DNA from: Williamsia maris
GTDB lineage: Bacteria; Actinomycetota; Actinomycetes; Mycobacteriales; Mycobacteriaceae
NCBI RefSeq assembly: GCF_024171815.1
Contig: NZ_JAMTCJ010000004.1
Location: 372,001 to 436,000, forward strand
Reading direction: 5' to 3'
DNA: 64,000 bases
Part shown: piece after piece, positions 1-9,231 of the stretch
Position numbering within the stretch: position 1 is the stretch's first letter
How the letters are laid out: each line of letters begins with the position of its first letter
Position numbers and translations under genes: made by a program
Notes under the pieces: generated by a model
Databases searched by the model: none
What the model saw: only the letters and a program-made list of their open reading frames with translations
Told to the model about the DNA's origin: nothing

Positions 1-1
1 G

Positions 2-274
2 GACGGTTATCCGTTGCGCCACGGTTTCGCCTTCACGGCGCCGGAGGTGCGGACGTCGCCGGATGCCCCGCTGCGGTACCTCTACAACGCCGGTGAGGCA
101 GACCCCCTCACCCAGCGGGTGCTCGTCGTGGACGCCGCCGCCGACACCGACGCCCTGGTCGCCGACGACTCGGTGATCGCCGCGCTGACCGGGTCCGGCC
201 GCGACCTCGTGGTCCTGGTCGTCGGCGACACACGGTTCGGAGCGCTGGCCGCGGCCCGGGGTGTCGGACGATGA
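2..274 (+). CDS. 3' end of a Ter-module phosphoribosyltransferase/TRSP-like protein (partial)
   Basis: The frame is open from the first bases of the window, so only the last 90 or so residues are present and the start lies outside. The fragment contains an RTSP tetrad followed by a tyrosine-containing segment (RYLYNAGEADP), which fits the C-terminal TRSP domain of the phosphoribosyltransferases found in Ter stress-response clusters. I assign it mainly by context, because the next genes are a StiP/PELOTA-type protein, a HAD phosphatase and TerD. The stop overlaps the next start as ATGA (271-274), which indicates translational coupling. The enzyme's substrate is unknown. The fragment alone cannot prove the family. 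Confidence 0.5.
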   Translation, partial: DGYPLRHGFAFTAPEVRTSPDAPLRYLYNAGEADPLTQRVLVVDAAADTDALVADDSVIAALTGSGRDLVVLVVGDTRFGALAAARGVGR

Positions 275-1386
275 GCCTGCCGACCCCGCTGTACGGGCCC
301 GACTTCGGCAGTTACGCCCCCGACGAGGTCGCATGGTTGCTGACCGACCTGTCCGATGTCGATCTCGAGGCCGACATCGAGATCCGCGAGCGCGCGATCC
401 AGGCCGGTACGGCGCACTACGCCGAGTCGTTGCCCATCGAGTTCCAACCCGACGAGCGGTACCGGGCCCTGTTCGACACCGTGCTCGCCGAGACCGCTCA
501 GACGCTGGCCGCGGCGGTCGCGACGGTCACCGAACTGGTGATCGCCGAACGCGGCGAGAACGTCGTGGTGGCGTCACTCGCCCGGGCGGGCACCCCGGTC
601 GGCATCCTCATGCGTCGGTGGGCGCGGTACCGGCACGGTCTCGAGCTCCCGCACTACGCGGTGTCGATCGTCCGCGACCGGGGCATCGACCGGACCGCGA
701 TCGACTACCTCGCCGCTCATCACGACCCGGCGTCGGTGGTGTTCGTCGACGGGTGGACCGGCAAGGGCGCCATCGCCCGCGAGCTGAGGGCCGCACTCGA
801 CGAGACCGCGGCGGCCGGGGGGCCGCGGTGCAACCCCGACCTGGCCGTTCTCGCCGATCCCGGACACTGCGTCCGCACCTACGGCACCCGCGACGACTTC
901 CTCATCGCCTCGGCCTGCCTGAACTCGACGGTCTCCGGACTGGTGTCGCGGACGGTGCTGAACGCAGATCTGATCGGGCGCAACGATTTCCATGGCGCGA
1001 AGTTCTACCGCGAACTCGCCGACTCGGACGTGTCGAACCGTCTGCTCGACGCGGTGTCCGGCGCCTTCCCCGACGTCGCGGGCGGGATCGACGATGCCGT
1101 CGCCGACCTCGTCGCCTCCGACCGGACACCGACATGGAGCGGGTGGCGCTCGGTGGAGGACATCCGGGCGCGGTACGGCATCACCACGGTCAACTTCGTC
1201 AAGCCCGGCGTCGGTGAGACGACGCGCGTGCTGTTGCGACGGGTCCCGTGGCGGATCCTGGTACGCGATCCCGATGCCCCCGAGCTGCACCACATCCACG
1301 CCCTCGCCGAGAGTCGGGGTGTGCCGGTGGAGGTCGTCGACGACCTCGCGTACTCGTGCATGGGGCTCATCAGGGAGCTCGAATGA
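271..1386 (+). CDS. StiP/PRTase-PELOTA family protein of a Ter-type module
   Basis: The 371-aa protein resembles the family annotated as cysteine protease StiP or phosphoribosyltransferase with a C-terminal PELOTA RNA-binding domain. The stretch VVFVDGWTGKGAI at about residues 156-168 looks like a PRPP-binding loop and ASLARAGTPV (101-110) precedes it. The last 80 residues (VPWRILVRDP to the end) fit the small alpha-beta PELOTA domain. Family knowledge places such proteins beside TerD genes in a predicted pathway for a nucleoside-like metabolite; that role is inferred. The ATG overlaps the upstream stop by 4 nt, and a HAD gene follows after 13 nt. Confidence 0.75.
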   Translation: MSLPTPLYGPDFGSYAPDEVAWLLTDLSDVDLEADIEIRERAIQAGTAHYAESLPIEFQPDERYRALFDTVLAETAQTLAAAVATVTELVIAERGENVVVASLARAGTPVGILMRRWARYRHGLELPHYAVSIVRDRGIDRTAIDYLAAHHDPASVVFVDGWTGKGAIARELRAALDETAAAGGPRCNPDLAVLADPGHCVRTYGTRDDFLIASACLNSTVSGLVSRTVLNADLIGRNDFHGAKFYRELADSDVSNRLLDAVSGAFPDVAGGIDDAVADLVASDRTPTWSGWRSVEDIRARYGITTVNFVKPGVGETTRVLLRRVPWRILVRDPDAPELHHIHALAESRGVPVEVVDDLAYSCMGLIRELE

Positions 1387-1399
1387 GCGAGAGGCAGCA

Positions 1400-2257
1400 G
1401 TGACCGCGCTCGTCGCCACCGATCTGGATCGGACCCTCATCTATTCGACGGCCGCCGCCGAACTCGGTGTCGAGGCCGACGACTACGCCTGCGCGACGAC
1501 GCTGCGGTGTGTCGAGATCTATCAGGGCCGACCGCAGTCGTTCATGTCCCACCGCGCGGTCGAGTTGCTCGACGAGCTGGACCACGTCGCGACGGTGGTC
1601 CCGGTGACCACTCGCAGCGTCGAACAGTTCCGCCGCGTCGAGCTGCCGTTCACACCGGACCCGTCCCGTCGCCGGTTCGCGGTGGCGGCCAACGGCGGCG
1701 AGATCCTCGTCGACGGTGTGCCCGACCCCGTGTGGCGAGCCGAGGTCGAGCGGCGGCTGGCCGCGGCCTGCACACCCGTCTCGGACGTCCACGACCACCT
1801 CTCCGCCGACGCCGATCCCGGCTGGCTGCGGTCGCTGCGCGTCGCCGACGGTCTGTTCTGTTACGCCGTCGTCGAACTCGCCACCATGCCGACCGACCTG
1901 GTCGACCGGTGGCGGGAGTGGGCCCGACCCCGCGGATGGAACGTGTCCCGACAGGGCCGCAAGATCTATGTGATGCCCGACCCGGTGACCAAGTCCGCGG
2001 CCGTGGCGGCGGTCCGCGACCAGTACCTCCCGCACCCCACCGACCGCCTGTTCGCGGCGGGGGACGGCGTGCTGGACCGGCCCCTGCTGATGTCGGCCGA
2101 TCGAGCGATCCGACCCCGGCACGGTGAGTTGCAGGAACTCTCGTGGCACCATCCGACGTTGTCCGTTACGAGCGCTTCGGGCATCGCCGCGGCCGAGGAG
2201 ATCCTGGATTGCCTGCTGATCTGGTCTCGCGAGACCGCGGTGACCCGACAATCGTGA
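1400..2257 (+). CDS. HAD-superfamily hydrolase of the Ter module
   Basis: This 285-aa protein begins VTALVATDLDRTLIY and carries the HAD nucleophile pair D8-L-D10 near the start. It has a late GRKIYVMPDPVTK lysine region and a FAAGDGVLDRPLL acidic motif that would bind Mg2+. It should be a phosphatase acting on a small sugar or nucleotide phosphate, probably the product of the neighbouring PRTase-like enzymes; the substrate is inferred from context only. GTG at 1400 was chosen because AGAGG lies 5 nt upstream and the HAD motif then sits at the expected place. It is 13 nt behind the StiP-like gene. Confidence 0.75.
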   Translation: MTALVATDLDRTLIYSTAAAELGVEADDYACATTLRCVEIYQGRPQSFMSHRAVELLDELDHVATVVPVTTRSVEQFRRVELPFTPDPSRRRFAVAANGGEILVDGVPDPVWRAEVERRLAAACTPVSDVHDHLSADADPGWLRSLRVADGLFCYAVVELATMPTDLVDRWREWARPRGWNVSRQGRKIYVMPDPVTKSAAVAAVRDQYLPHPTDRLFAAGDGVLDRPLLMSADRAIRPRHGELQELSWHHPTLSVTSASGIAAAEEILDCLLIWSRETAVTRQS

Positions 2258-2306
2258 ACACGACCGAGATGACCACCACCGAACGACCGACAGAGGAACG
2301 TGACTG

Positions 2307-3554
2307 ATGGCGACGACGCTGACCAAGGGACAGAACGGCCCCCTCGCGGGAACCGAGGTGGAGATCTCGGTGGACCTGGCCGCGGCCAGTGATCTGTCCG
2401 CACTCCTCGTGACCGACTCCGGCAAGGTCCGCACCGACGCCGACTTCGTCTTCTTCAACCAGCCGTCCGGGCCCGGCGTCACGCTGGTGACCGGCGCGGG
2501 CATCGGCACCCTGGCGCTGAGCCTCGGATCGGTTCCGGCCGACATCGCCCAGATCCGCGCGGTCATCACCCTGGAGAACGGCACGTTCGGGCCGATCGCC
2601 GCGCCCGTGGCGCATGTGCGCGTCGGTGGGCAGGACGCCTACGACTACCCGATCGACGGACTGTCCTCGGAATCCATCGTCATCGCGATCGAGGTGTACC
2701 GCCGCGGCACCGACTGGAAGGTCCGGGCGGTCGGACAGGGTTACGCCGGTGGTTTCGCCGCCCTGGTCACCGACCACGGCGTGTCGGTCGACGACGCGCC
2801 CGCCCCGGCTGCCGCGCCCGTCGCCCCCACACCGCCGCCGCCGGCCGCAGCCCCGTCGTACCAGCGGCCCGCGCCGGCCGCCCCGCAGGCGCCCCCGACC
2901 CCGGCCCCGGCGGCACCGAGTGCATCGTCGTGGCCGACGGCCTCGACCGGCGAGGTCAGCCTGAGCAAGGACCGTCCGGTCAGCCTCACCAAGGGCCAGC
3001 AGGTGTCGCTGAAGAAGGATGGCGGTGTCGCACTGACCCGCATCACCATGGGTCTGGGTTGGGACCCGGTGGTGACCAAGAAGCGCGGACTGTTCGGCGG
3101 GGGCGGCGGCTCGAACATCGACCTCGACGCCTCGGCCATGATGTTCGCGGGTAGGCAGCTCGCCGACCTCGCCTACTACGGCCAGCTGAAGAGCAAAGAC
3201 GGCTCCATCCACCACGAGGGCGACAACCTCACCGGCGAGGGCGACGGCGACGACGAGGTCATCAACGTCGACCTGACCCGCATCCCGCCGAACATCACGC
3301 AGGTGCTGTTCATCGTCACCTCGTATCAGGGGCAGACGTTCGAGCAGGTCGACAACGCCTTCTGTCGGCTCATCGACCAGACCAACCGGTCCGAGCTCGC
3401 CCGCTACACATTGGCCGGCGGCATGCCGTTCACCGGGATCGTGATGGCCAAGGTGTTCCGCGAGGGGTCCGGCTGGAAACTGCAGGCGATGGGCGAGGGC
3501 ATGGCCGCCCGCCACCCCGGCGAGGCCGCCAAGCAGGTCGACCGCTTCCTGTAG
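2307..3554 (+). CDS. Double-domain TerD-family stress protein with proline-rich linker
   Basis: The 415-aa protein carries two TerD domains. The first spans about residues 1-160 (starting MATTLTKGQNGPL). A Pro/Ala-rich linker runs from about 163 to 209. The second domain begins near DRPVSLTKGQQVSL and contains DLDASAMMF and GDDEVINVDLTRIP acidic segments typical of the Ca2+-binding loops of this family. TerD proteins occur in tellurite, phage and general stress systems in the cytoplasm. GAGGAA upstream can act as ribosome site. It is the last gene of the same-strand Ter group and converges with a small zinc-finger gene 15 bp away. Most TerD proteins have one domain, so the fusion is notable. 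Confidence 0.85.
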   Translation: MATTLTKGQNGPLAGTEVEISVDLAAASDLSALLVTDSGKVRTDADFVFFNQPSGPGVTLVTGAGIGTLALSLGSVPADIAQIRAVITLENGTFGPIAAPVAHVRVGGQDAYDYPIDGLSSESIVIAIEVYRRGTDWKVRAVGQGYAGGFAALVTDHGVSVDDAPAPAAAPVAPTPPPPAAAPSYQRPAPAAPQAPPTPAPAAPSASSWPTASTGEVSLSKDRPVSLTKGQQVSLKKDGGVALTRITMGLGWDPVVTKKRGLFGGGGGSNIDLDASAMMFAGRQLADLAYYGQLKSKDGSIHHEGDNLTGEGDGDDEVINVDLTRIPPNITQVLFIVTSYQGQTFEQVDNAFCRLIDQTNRSELARYTLAGGMPFTGIVMAKVFREGSGWKLQAMGEGMAARHPGEAAKQVDRFL

Positions 3555-3569
3555 ACGATCCCCAGCCGA

Positions 3570-3905
3570 TCAGCGCAGCCGGTCGGCGTCGGCGGCCTGG
3601 TCGAGCAGTCGCCGACACAGCCCGGTCAGTTCGTCGTGCGAGGCCCTCTCCGCGACGGCGGTGGCGACGTCTTCGGCCGCGCACCGCAGCTCGAACAGAC
3701 GGTCCACGAGTTGCTCGGCCTCCGCGGTGCTCAGGATGACGGCGTCGGCGGGTACCGCGGTCCCGCTCACCTGTGAACGTTGTTCGTAGGCACGCTGACG
3801 GCAGGCCTGTTTGCAGTACTTGCGACGTCGACCGGTCTCGGAATCGACGATCGGACGCCCGCACCAGGCGCATGCGTATGGCCGGCGGCGGCGTGCGGTC
3901 TCCAT
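3570..3905 (-). CDS. Small zinc-finger-like conserved protein (Rv2049c-like)
   Basis: This 111-aa protein has a basic N terminus with a CAWC pair (about residues 12-15) and a KYCKQAC pair about 15 residues later, which together can bind one zinc. A helical C-terminal half (about 60-111) is rich in Glu, Ala and Leu. It occupies the position of mycobacterial Rv2049c, next to rbpA. No function is known to me. The start is supported by TAACCT exactly 6 nt upstream of the ATG, which suggests a leaderless mRNA. Confidence 0.7.
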   Translation of the reverse strand: METARRRRPYACAWCGRPIVDSETGRRRKYCKQACRQRAYEQRSQVSGTAVPADAVILSTAEAEQLVDRLFELRCAAEDVATAVAERASHDELTGLCRRLLDQAADADRLR

Positions 3906-3911
3906 CGTCGC

Positions 3912-3917
3912 AGGTTA
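3912..3917 (-). promoter_or_regulatory. Leaderless -10 box for the zinc-finger gene
   Basis: On the minus strand TAACCT lies 6 nt before the ATG at 3905. This fits TANNNT with transcription starting at the first base of the start codon. No ribosome site is seen. Confidence 0.5.
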
Positions 3918-4115
3918 CCGCCGTCCTCCCGACGCCCGACATGACCGGGCCGCGAACGTGGGATGACCACATCGCGCGACACGAGTAGCATGGACACGTT
4001 CTGGCTCGACAACGATCGGCAGCGCATGCCCTGATGAGGGAATCCGCCGGTCCCCACCCCGGACGCTCCGATGTGCGGGCGGGTACGACGAGCACACAGC
4101 AGAGAGGACACACCC

Positions 4116-4460
4116 ATGGCAGATCGTGTACTACGAGGAAGCCGTCTCGGCGCCGTCAGCTACGAGACCGATCGTGACCACGACCTCGCCCCCCGGCGGA
4201 TCGTGCAGTACCGGACCGACAACGGCGAGCTCTTCGACGTCCCCTTCGCCGACGACGCGGAGATCCCGTCGAAGTGGCCGTGCAAGAACGGCATGGAGGG
4301 CACCATCCTCGAGGGCGCCGAGCCCGACGAGAAGAAGGTCAAGCCCCCGCGTACCCACTGGGACATGCTGTTGGAGCGTCGTAGTGAGTCCGAGCTCGAG
4401 GACCTGCTGACCGAGCGTCTCGACCTGCTCAAGCAGAAGCGTCGCGGCGTCAGCACCTAG
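4116..4460 (+). CDS. rbpA: RNA polymerase-binding protein RbpA
   Basis: The 114-aa protein is nearly the same as mycobacterial RbpA along its length: MADRVLRGSRLGAVSYETDR at the start, a core domain around PFADDAEIPSKWPCKNGMEG, a basic linker KKVKPPRTHWDM, and a C-terminal sigma-interaction helix rich in Glu and Leu. RbpA binds RNA polymerase and principal sigma factors, stabilises open complexes, and influences rifampicin tolerance in actinobacteria. The ATG at 4116 has AGAGAGG 8 nt upstream. The 5' leader may be long; TAGCAT at 3986-3991 is a weak -10 candidate. A strong hairpin terminator follows. Confidence 0.97.
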   Translation: MADRVLRGSRLGAVSYETDRDHDLAPRRIVQYRTDNGELFDVPFADDAEIPSKWPCKNGMEGTILEGAEPDEKKVKPPRTHWDMLLERRSESELEDLLTERLDLLKQKRRGVST

Positions 4461-4484
4461 AACGGGTCACACCCCCGAGGGGTC

Positions 4485-4527
4485 GGCACCGCGTGCATCG
4501 GATCATCGATGCACGCGGTGCCTTTTT
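4485..4527 (+). terminator. Rho-independent terminator of rbpA
   Basis: A perfect 16-bp stem (4485-4500 pairing with 4507-4522) with a 6-nt loop is followed by TTTTT. It sits 24 bp after rbpA and just before the end of the convergent ppm1. There is no U-tract in the other orientation, so it acts mainly on rbpA. Confidence 0.93.
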
Positions 4528-4534
4528 CGTGCCC

Positions 4535-5338
4535 TCAGCGCTTGAGGAGTCCGAGCCGGTCCAGCCGGTGGCGCATGCCCCACTCGGCGACCTTGAAGAA
4601 GGCCTCGCCGATGACATCGCCGCTCATCTTGGACTCACCGATCTGGCGTTCGGTGAACGTGATCGGGACCTCGGAGACGACGAACCCGGCCTGGATGGAG
4701 CGCCAGGCCAGATCGATCTGGAAGCAGTAGCCGTGCGAGTCGATCGATCCGAGGTCGATCTTCTCGAGGACCGCGCGTCGGTACGCCCGGTACCCGGCGG
4801 TGATGTCGCGGATCTTCACCCCGAGTGCCAACCGTGAGTAGGTGTTGGCTCCTTGGGACAGGTACTTGCGTCGCTTTGGCCAGTTCACCAACGACCCGCC
4901 CGCGACGTACCGCGAGCCGATCACGAGATCGGAACCGGCGTTGATGCCGTCCAGAAGTCGATGGAGCTGTTCGGGGGCGTGCGAGCCGTCGGCGTCCATC
5001 TCCACCAGCACGGCGTAATCGCGTTCGAGGCCCCATCCGAAGCCGGCGATGTAGGCACCACCGAGACCGCTCTTCTCGGCGCGGTGCATCACGTGGATGC
5101 GGTCGTCGGCGGCCGCCAGGGCGTCGGCGAGGTCACCGGTGCCGTCGGGGCTGCCGTCGTCGACGACGAGGACGTGCGCGGCGCCCAGCGCGGCGTGCAG
5201 GCGATCGATGATGAGCGGCAGGTTCTCGCGCTCGTCATAGGTCGGGATGATGACGAGGGTGCCCTCGCCGGCGGGTCCCACCGGCTGCGACGGGTCGCCG
5301 TCGGACCTGCCGAAGGCCTCAGGTCTCCGCGATGCCAT
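4535..5338 (-). CDS. ppm1: Polyprenol-phosphate mannosyltransferase (Ppm1 catalytic domain)
   Basis: This 267-aa GT2 enzyme transfers mannose from GDP-mannose to polyprenol phosphate, supplying donors for lipomannan, lipoarabinomannan and glycoprotein synthesis at the membrane. Visible motifs are [10 protein letters not shown] (32-41), VVDDGS (58-63), the metal-binding D115-A-D117 in VEMDADGSH, and GSRYVAGG. No membrane anchor is present; in M. tuberculosis the same domain is fused behind the Lnt domain. Here it is a separate gene whose start overlaps the end of lnt by 20 nt. ATG 5338 is preceded by AAGGAG at 4 nt spacing. Confidence 0.93.
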   Translation of the reverse strand: MASRRPEAFGRSDGDPSQPVGPAGEGTLVIIPTYDERENLPLIIDRLHAALGAAHVLVVDDGSPDGTGDLADALAAADDRIHVMHRAEKSGLGGAYIAGFGWGLERDYAVLVEMDADGSHAPEQLHRLLDGINAGSDLVIGSRYVAGGSLVNWPKRRKYLSQGANTYSRLALGVKIRDITAGYRAYRRAVLEKIDLGSIDSHGYCFQIDLAWRSIQAGFVVSEVPITFTERQIGESKMSGDVIGEAFFKVAEWGMRHRLDRLGLLKR

Positions 5339-6998
5339 CGGTCTCCTTCGACTGGGTGCGCTCGTCTGGTGCGTTCTCGGATGTCGTCGGCGCGTCGCGC
5401 AAACGTCGATCAAACCTAATACGTAGGGCGAGCGCCACCAAAAAACCGATCAGCGTGACGATGATCGCGATGACCTGAGGGATCGCGCCGACGCGGGTGG
5501 CGGGCGTCTGCGCGGTGTGCAGCGGGATGCGCTCCACGAGCATCCCCGGCTCGAAGAAGCCGGTCCGGGACACCAGGCTGCCGTCGGGGGCGACGATCGC
5601 GCTGATGCCGCTGGTCGCGGCGACCGCAACGCTGCGGCCGTGCTCGACCGCGCGGACCTGCGACATCGCCAGCTGCTGGTAGGTCATCTCGGTCCGACCG
5701 AACGTGGCGTTGTTGGTGGGCACGTAGATCATCTGCGCGCCGTCGCGCACGGCTGCCCGCGCCGACCGGTCGAAGGCGACCTCCCAGCACGTCGACACCC
5801 CGACCGCCACCGTCCCGTCGGCGGCGGTGGGGACCTGCAGCACGCTGCTTCCGGTGCCCGCGCGGAAGTTGCCCGCCTGGTCGGCGTAGGAGGAGAACTT
5901 GCGGAAGAACGACCGCCACGGCAGGTATTCGCCGAACGGTTGCACGATGTGCTTGTCGTAGCGCCCGATCGGGCCGTTCGATCCGTCCCACACCAGGACG
6001 GTGTTCGTCGGACGGCCGTCGGGGTTCTCGACGAGGGTGCCGACCAGGATCGGGGCGCCGACCGCCCGCGAGGCGGCGGTGATCTCCTCGGATGCGTCGG
6101 AGTTGGCCAGCGGGTCGATGTCGGAGGCGTTCTCCGGCCACAGCACGACGTCGGGTCGGGGTTGACGCCCGGCGCGGATCTCGTCGGCGAGCCGGAACGT
6201 CTCCCGCACGTGGTTGTCGAGCACCGCACGTCGTTGGGCGTTGAACTCCAGCCCGAGGCGCGGGACGTTGCCCTGGATCGCCGCGATCGTGACGCTGTCA
6301 CCGGGACGGTCACCGATGTCGGTGGCGGCGTCGACCGACGGCCACATCGCCGCCGCACAGATCGGGGCGATCAGGAACAGCGCGAGAGCGCCGGCGATCG
6401 CAACGACGGGGCGGTGCGTGCGCGGTGCGCGGACCGCGGTGATCACCAGCAGCACCAGACCGGCGAGCGCAGCGCCGGTCAGCGCCACCGCGAACGACAG
6501 GGTCGGCACGCCACCGAGCGCGGCCACCGAGATCAACGGACTGTTCACCTGGCCGAATGCGGCTGCACCCCAGGGAAATCCGCCGAACGGGAACGACGAC
6601 CGCGCCCACTCGACGGTGACCCAGGACAGCGCGAACCACAGCGGGGCCACCGGTAGCCGCATGGTGGCGGTCGCGATCACCCCGAACAACACCAGGTAGA
6701 TCGACAGCGCGACGGACAGTGCCACCCAGGGCAACGGGCCCACGTAGACACCGATCCACGGCAGCAACGGCAACCAGAACGCGAGACCGTAGACCAGCCC
6801 GCACCAGGCGCCGACCTTGAGTGAGGGCCGCCCGACGCCGAGTGCCCCGGCGAGCAGCGCCAGGGAGACGACGCCGAGGAACCACAGGCTGCGCGGCGGG
6901 AACGAGCCCCACATGGCGACTCCGCCCAGCACCGAGACGACCGTCCGTGCGACGACGTGGCTCCGCGTCAGCTCACGGACGGACAGGAGTCGGCTCAC
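5319..6998 (-). CDS. lnt: Apolipoprotein N-acyltransferase
   Basis: This 559-aa membrane enzyme adds the third acyl chain to the N-terminal cysteine of lipoproteins. The first 240 or so residues form several membrane spans. A carbon-nitrogen hydrolase domain follows, with the catalytic triad visible as Glu in LWPENASD (about 286), Lys in [15 protein letters not shown] (about 348) and Cys in [10 protein letters not shown] (about 403). A last membrane span lies near [20 protein letters not shown] 6998 overlaps the upstream amidohydrolase stop as GTGA. Its 3' end overlaps ppm1 by 20 nt, so the two are translated together. Confidence 0.95.
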   Translation of the reverse strand: MSRLLSVRELTRSHVVARTVVSVLGGVAMWGSFPPRSLWFLGVVSLALLAGALGVGRPSLKVGAWCGLVYGLAFWLPLLPWIGVYVGPLPWVALSVALSIYLVLFGVIATATMRLPVAPLWFALSWVTVEWARSSFPFGGFPWGAAAFGQVNSPLISVAALGGVPTLSFAVALTGAALAGLVLLVITAVRAPRTHRPVVAIAGALALFLIAPICAAAMWPSVDAATDIGDRPGDSVTIAAIQGNVPRLGLEFNAQRRAVLDNHVRETFRLADEIRAGRQPRPDVVLWPENASDIDPLANSDASEEITAASRAVGAPILVGTLVENPDGRPTNTVLVWDGSNGPIGRYDKHIVQPFGEYLPWRSFFRKFSSYADQAGNFRAGTGSSVLQVPTAADGTVAVGVSTCWEVAFDRSARAAVRDGAQMIYVPTNNATFGRTEMTYQQLAMSQVRAVEHGRSVAVAATSGISAIVAPDGSLVSRTGFFEPGMLVERIPLHTAQTPATRVGAIPQVIAIIVTLIGFLVALALRIRFDRRLRDAPTTSENAPDERTQSKETDGIAET

Positions 6999-8605
6999 AG
7001 GGACGGCCTGGAGTAGATGACTTCTCCCCCGCGCACCGTGCGCAGGCAGGTCGGGAGTGCGACACCCGGTGACACGTCGGGCAGCGCCGGGACCCGCGCC
7101 CGCGGATCGGTCGACCACCGCTGAACCCGGTCCGACGAGCCCGCGGTGACCAGGGAGTCGGCGCGCCAGATCGCGAAGTCTGCGGGCGCGCCCGGGCTGA
7201 GCGTCCCCAATGCGCTGTCGACGACGCCCGAGGCGCGCCATCCACCGCGGGTGCACGCGGCGAACGCCGCGCGGGGCGACACGGCGCTGTCGGCGTTGTG
7301 GTGATGGACCGCGGCGCGGATCTGCTGCCAGGGGTCGATCGAGGTGACCGGCGCGTCGGAGCTGAACGCCAGGGTGACCCCTGCGCGCGCCAGCGCGGCG
7401 AAGTTGTTCAGCGAGGTGCCGCGGCCGAGACCCAGACGCTGTTCGTACAGCTGGCCCGGGCCGCCCCACAGGGCGTCGAACACCGGCTGCATGCTCGCGG
7501 TGATGCCTGCGCCCGCCAACACCTGCGCCGCCGCGGCGTCGACCATCTCGGCGTGCTCGATGCGGTGCCCGCAGCGGGCGACCGCCGCGCTGCCGAACTC
7601 GTCGACCAGGGCTGTGAAGGCACGGACGACGCATTCGGTCGCGCCGTCGCCGATCAGGTGGAACCCGGCCTGGATGCCGGCCTCGGTACAGGCCCGCAGA
7701 TGCGCGAGGACGGTGTCGAAGTCGAGGTAGGTGACGCCGGTGTTCTCCGGGTCGTCGGAGTACGGGCGGCACAGCCACGCGGTGTGCGAGCCGATCGCAC
7801 CGTCGATGAACAGGTCACCCGCGAGTCCGTCGGCGCCGGTCGCGGCGATGAGGTTGCGGGCGTCGTCGGCGGTCGCAGCGGCCTGCCCCCAGTACCGCCG
7901 GACCCCGACGCGGTGGTCGAGGTCGGCGATCGAGGCGAAGTCGTTGAGCCCACTGATGTCCGGGCCGCCGTTCTCGTGCACCGACACCACCCCGTGGGCG
8001 GCGGCCTCGTCGAGTGCCCGGATCTGGGCCCGGGTGCGCTGGGTGGAGCTCAGCAGACCGCGCGCAGCCCCGCGGACGAGGTGGTGGGCCTCGGCGGTGA
8101 GCGGCTGCTGGGGGTCGAATCCGGCGGCGTCGGCGGCGTGTCCGGCGATGACGCGGAGTGCCGAGGACGCCACGGCGGAGTGTTCGTCGATGCGGGCCAG
8201 GTACACGGGGCGGTCGCCGACGATGGCGTCGACCTCGTCGGTGGTCGGGCTGCCGTGGTCGGCCCACGCCGAGTCGTCCCACCCCAGCCCCCAGATGAGG
8301 TCGCCGCGCGGTACGTCGGCGGCATGGCGGCGTAGGCGGGCGAGGCAGTCCTCGCGGCTCGTCGCGTCGGACAGGTCCAGGCCGTCCAGCGACAACCCCG
8401 TGGACGTCAGGTGGACGTGCGAGTCGACGAACGCCGGTGCGACGAACGCGCCGTCGAGATCCTCGACCTGTGCGGTGGGATGCAGTGCGTGTCCGACGTG
8501 ATCGGAACCGACCCAGGCGACGACGCCGTCGGTGACCGCGATGGCGGTGGAATCGGGCGTGGTCGAGGAGTACACGTGACCGCCGACGAAGAGTTGTGTT
8601 CCCAC
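6995..8605 (-). CDS. YtcJ-like metal-dependent amidohydrolase
   Basis: This 536-aa amidohydrolase has the metal-binding HVH in FVDSHVHLTSTG (about residues 60-70), later histidines in HRIEHAEMV, and a catalytic aspartate in LAFSSDAPVTS. The family hydrolyses amide or related bonds in varied substrates and the substrate here is unknown. It is probably cytoplasmic. It precedes lnt with a 4-nt stop/start overlap, and the same neighbour occurs in mycobacteria. Length is normal for the family. Confidence 0.85.
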   Translation of the reverse strand: MGTQLFVGGHVYSSTTPDSTAIAVTDGVVAWVGSDHVGHALHPTAQVEDLDGAFVAPAFVDSHVHLTSTGLSLDGLDLSDATSREDCLARLRRHAADVPRGDLIWGLGWDDSAWADHGSPTTDEVDAIVGDRPVYLARIDEHSAVASSALRVIAGHAADAAGFDPQQPLTAEAHHLVRGAARGLLSSTQRTRAQIRALDEAAAHGVVSVHENGGPDISGLNDFASIADLDHRVGVRRYWGQAAATADDARNLIAATGADGLAGDLFIDGAIGSHTAWLCRPYSDDPENTGVTYLDFDTVLAHLRACTEAGIQAGFHLIGDGATECVVRAFTALVDEFGSAAVARCGHRIEHAEMVDAAAAQVLAGAGITASMQPVFDALWGGPGQLYEQRLGLGRGTSLNNFAALARAGVTLAFSSDAPVTSIDPWQQIRAAVHHHNADSAVSPRAAFAACTRGGWRASGVVDSALGTLSPGAPADFAIWRADSLVTAGSSDRVQRWSTDPRARVPALPDVSPGVALPTCLRTVRGGEVIYSRPSL

Positions 8606-8678
8606 GACGGATCAGTCTGCCTTGTCAGTGCGCCGGGACCGTCGGCGGAGTCGGTGCCGTGGCGGTCGTCGCAGGCGC

Positions 8679-9143
8679 TCAGTTGATGGATCGCCACCCG
8701 GGAGCAGGCGTGGGACCGCCCGGTTCGACGACCTCGCCGTCGATCACCGTGAAAGGACGGCCGGCACGGGAGAAGGTGTTCATGCGCGCGACCACCCGAC
8801 GTGTACCCATCGCGGCCACGAGGGGACGTGCCGCGGCGCGAACCGGACTGAGCATCAACAGGATCCCCAGCAGGGTGGTGACGAGGCCCGGGATGAACAG
8901 CAGCAGGGTCGACGCGGCGAGCAGTGCGCTGTCGGCCAGCGGCCGGGCGGTGTCGCCGGTTCCCTCGGCCGCGGTGCGCAGTTCGGCGAACACCCGGGCA
9001 CCGCGCCTGCGCAGCATCACGAAGCCGACGACCACGGCGGCGAACGTGGCCAGCAGCGTCCACCAGAAACCGATGCCGTAGACCAGTCCGATGAACGCCC
9101 CGATCTCCACGAGCGGGTAAGCGGCGAATATCAGCAGTTTCAT
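8679..9143 (-). CDS. fxsA: FxsA family membrane protein
   Basis: The protein of about 154 aa begins MKLLIFAAYPLVEIGAFIGL. It has hydrophobic spans near residues 3-20, 22-44 and 70-95, then a basic cytoplasmic tail ending in a VIDGEVVEPGG motif. FxsA in E. coli overcomes exclusion of phage T7 by F plasmids; its normal role is unknown. ATG 9143 was preferred because AAGGA is 9 nt upstream; ATG 9149 is also possible but only 3 nt from it. The gene order amidohydrolase-fxsA matches mycobacteria. Confidence 0.85.
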   Translation of the reverse strand: MKLLIFAAYPLVEIGAFIGLVYGIGFWWTLLATFAAVVVGFVMLRRRGARVFAELRTAAEGTGDTARPLADSALLAASTLLLFIPGLVTTLLGILLMLSPVRAAARPLVAAMGTRRVVARMNTFSRAGRPFTVIDGEVVEPGGPTPAPGWRSIN

Positions 9144-9231
9144 GGCCATCAGTCCTTGTCGGTCTCGTTGTGTTCGACTGGTCAACGAACGAGGTGCCCG
9201 ATTTTCTCCCGGGGCCCGACGAGCCGACCGT

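Noticed and set aside
5319-5338. Sequencing frameshift splitting a Lnt-Ppm1 fusion
   Set aside because: ppm1 has its own strong AAGGAG site and a sensible N terminus, and lnt has a normal C-terminal end, so two genes are real.
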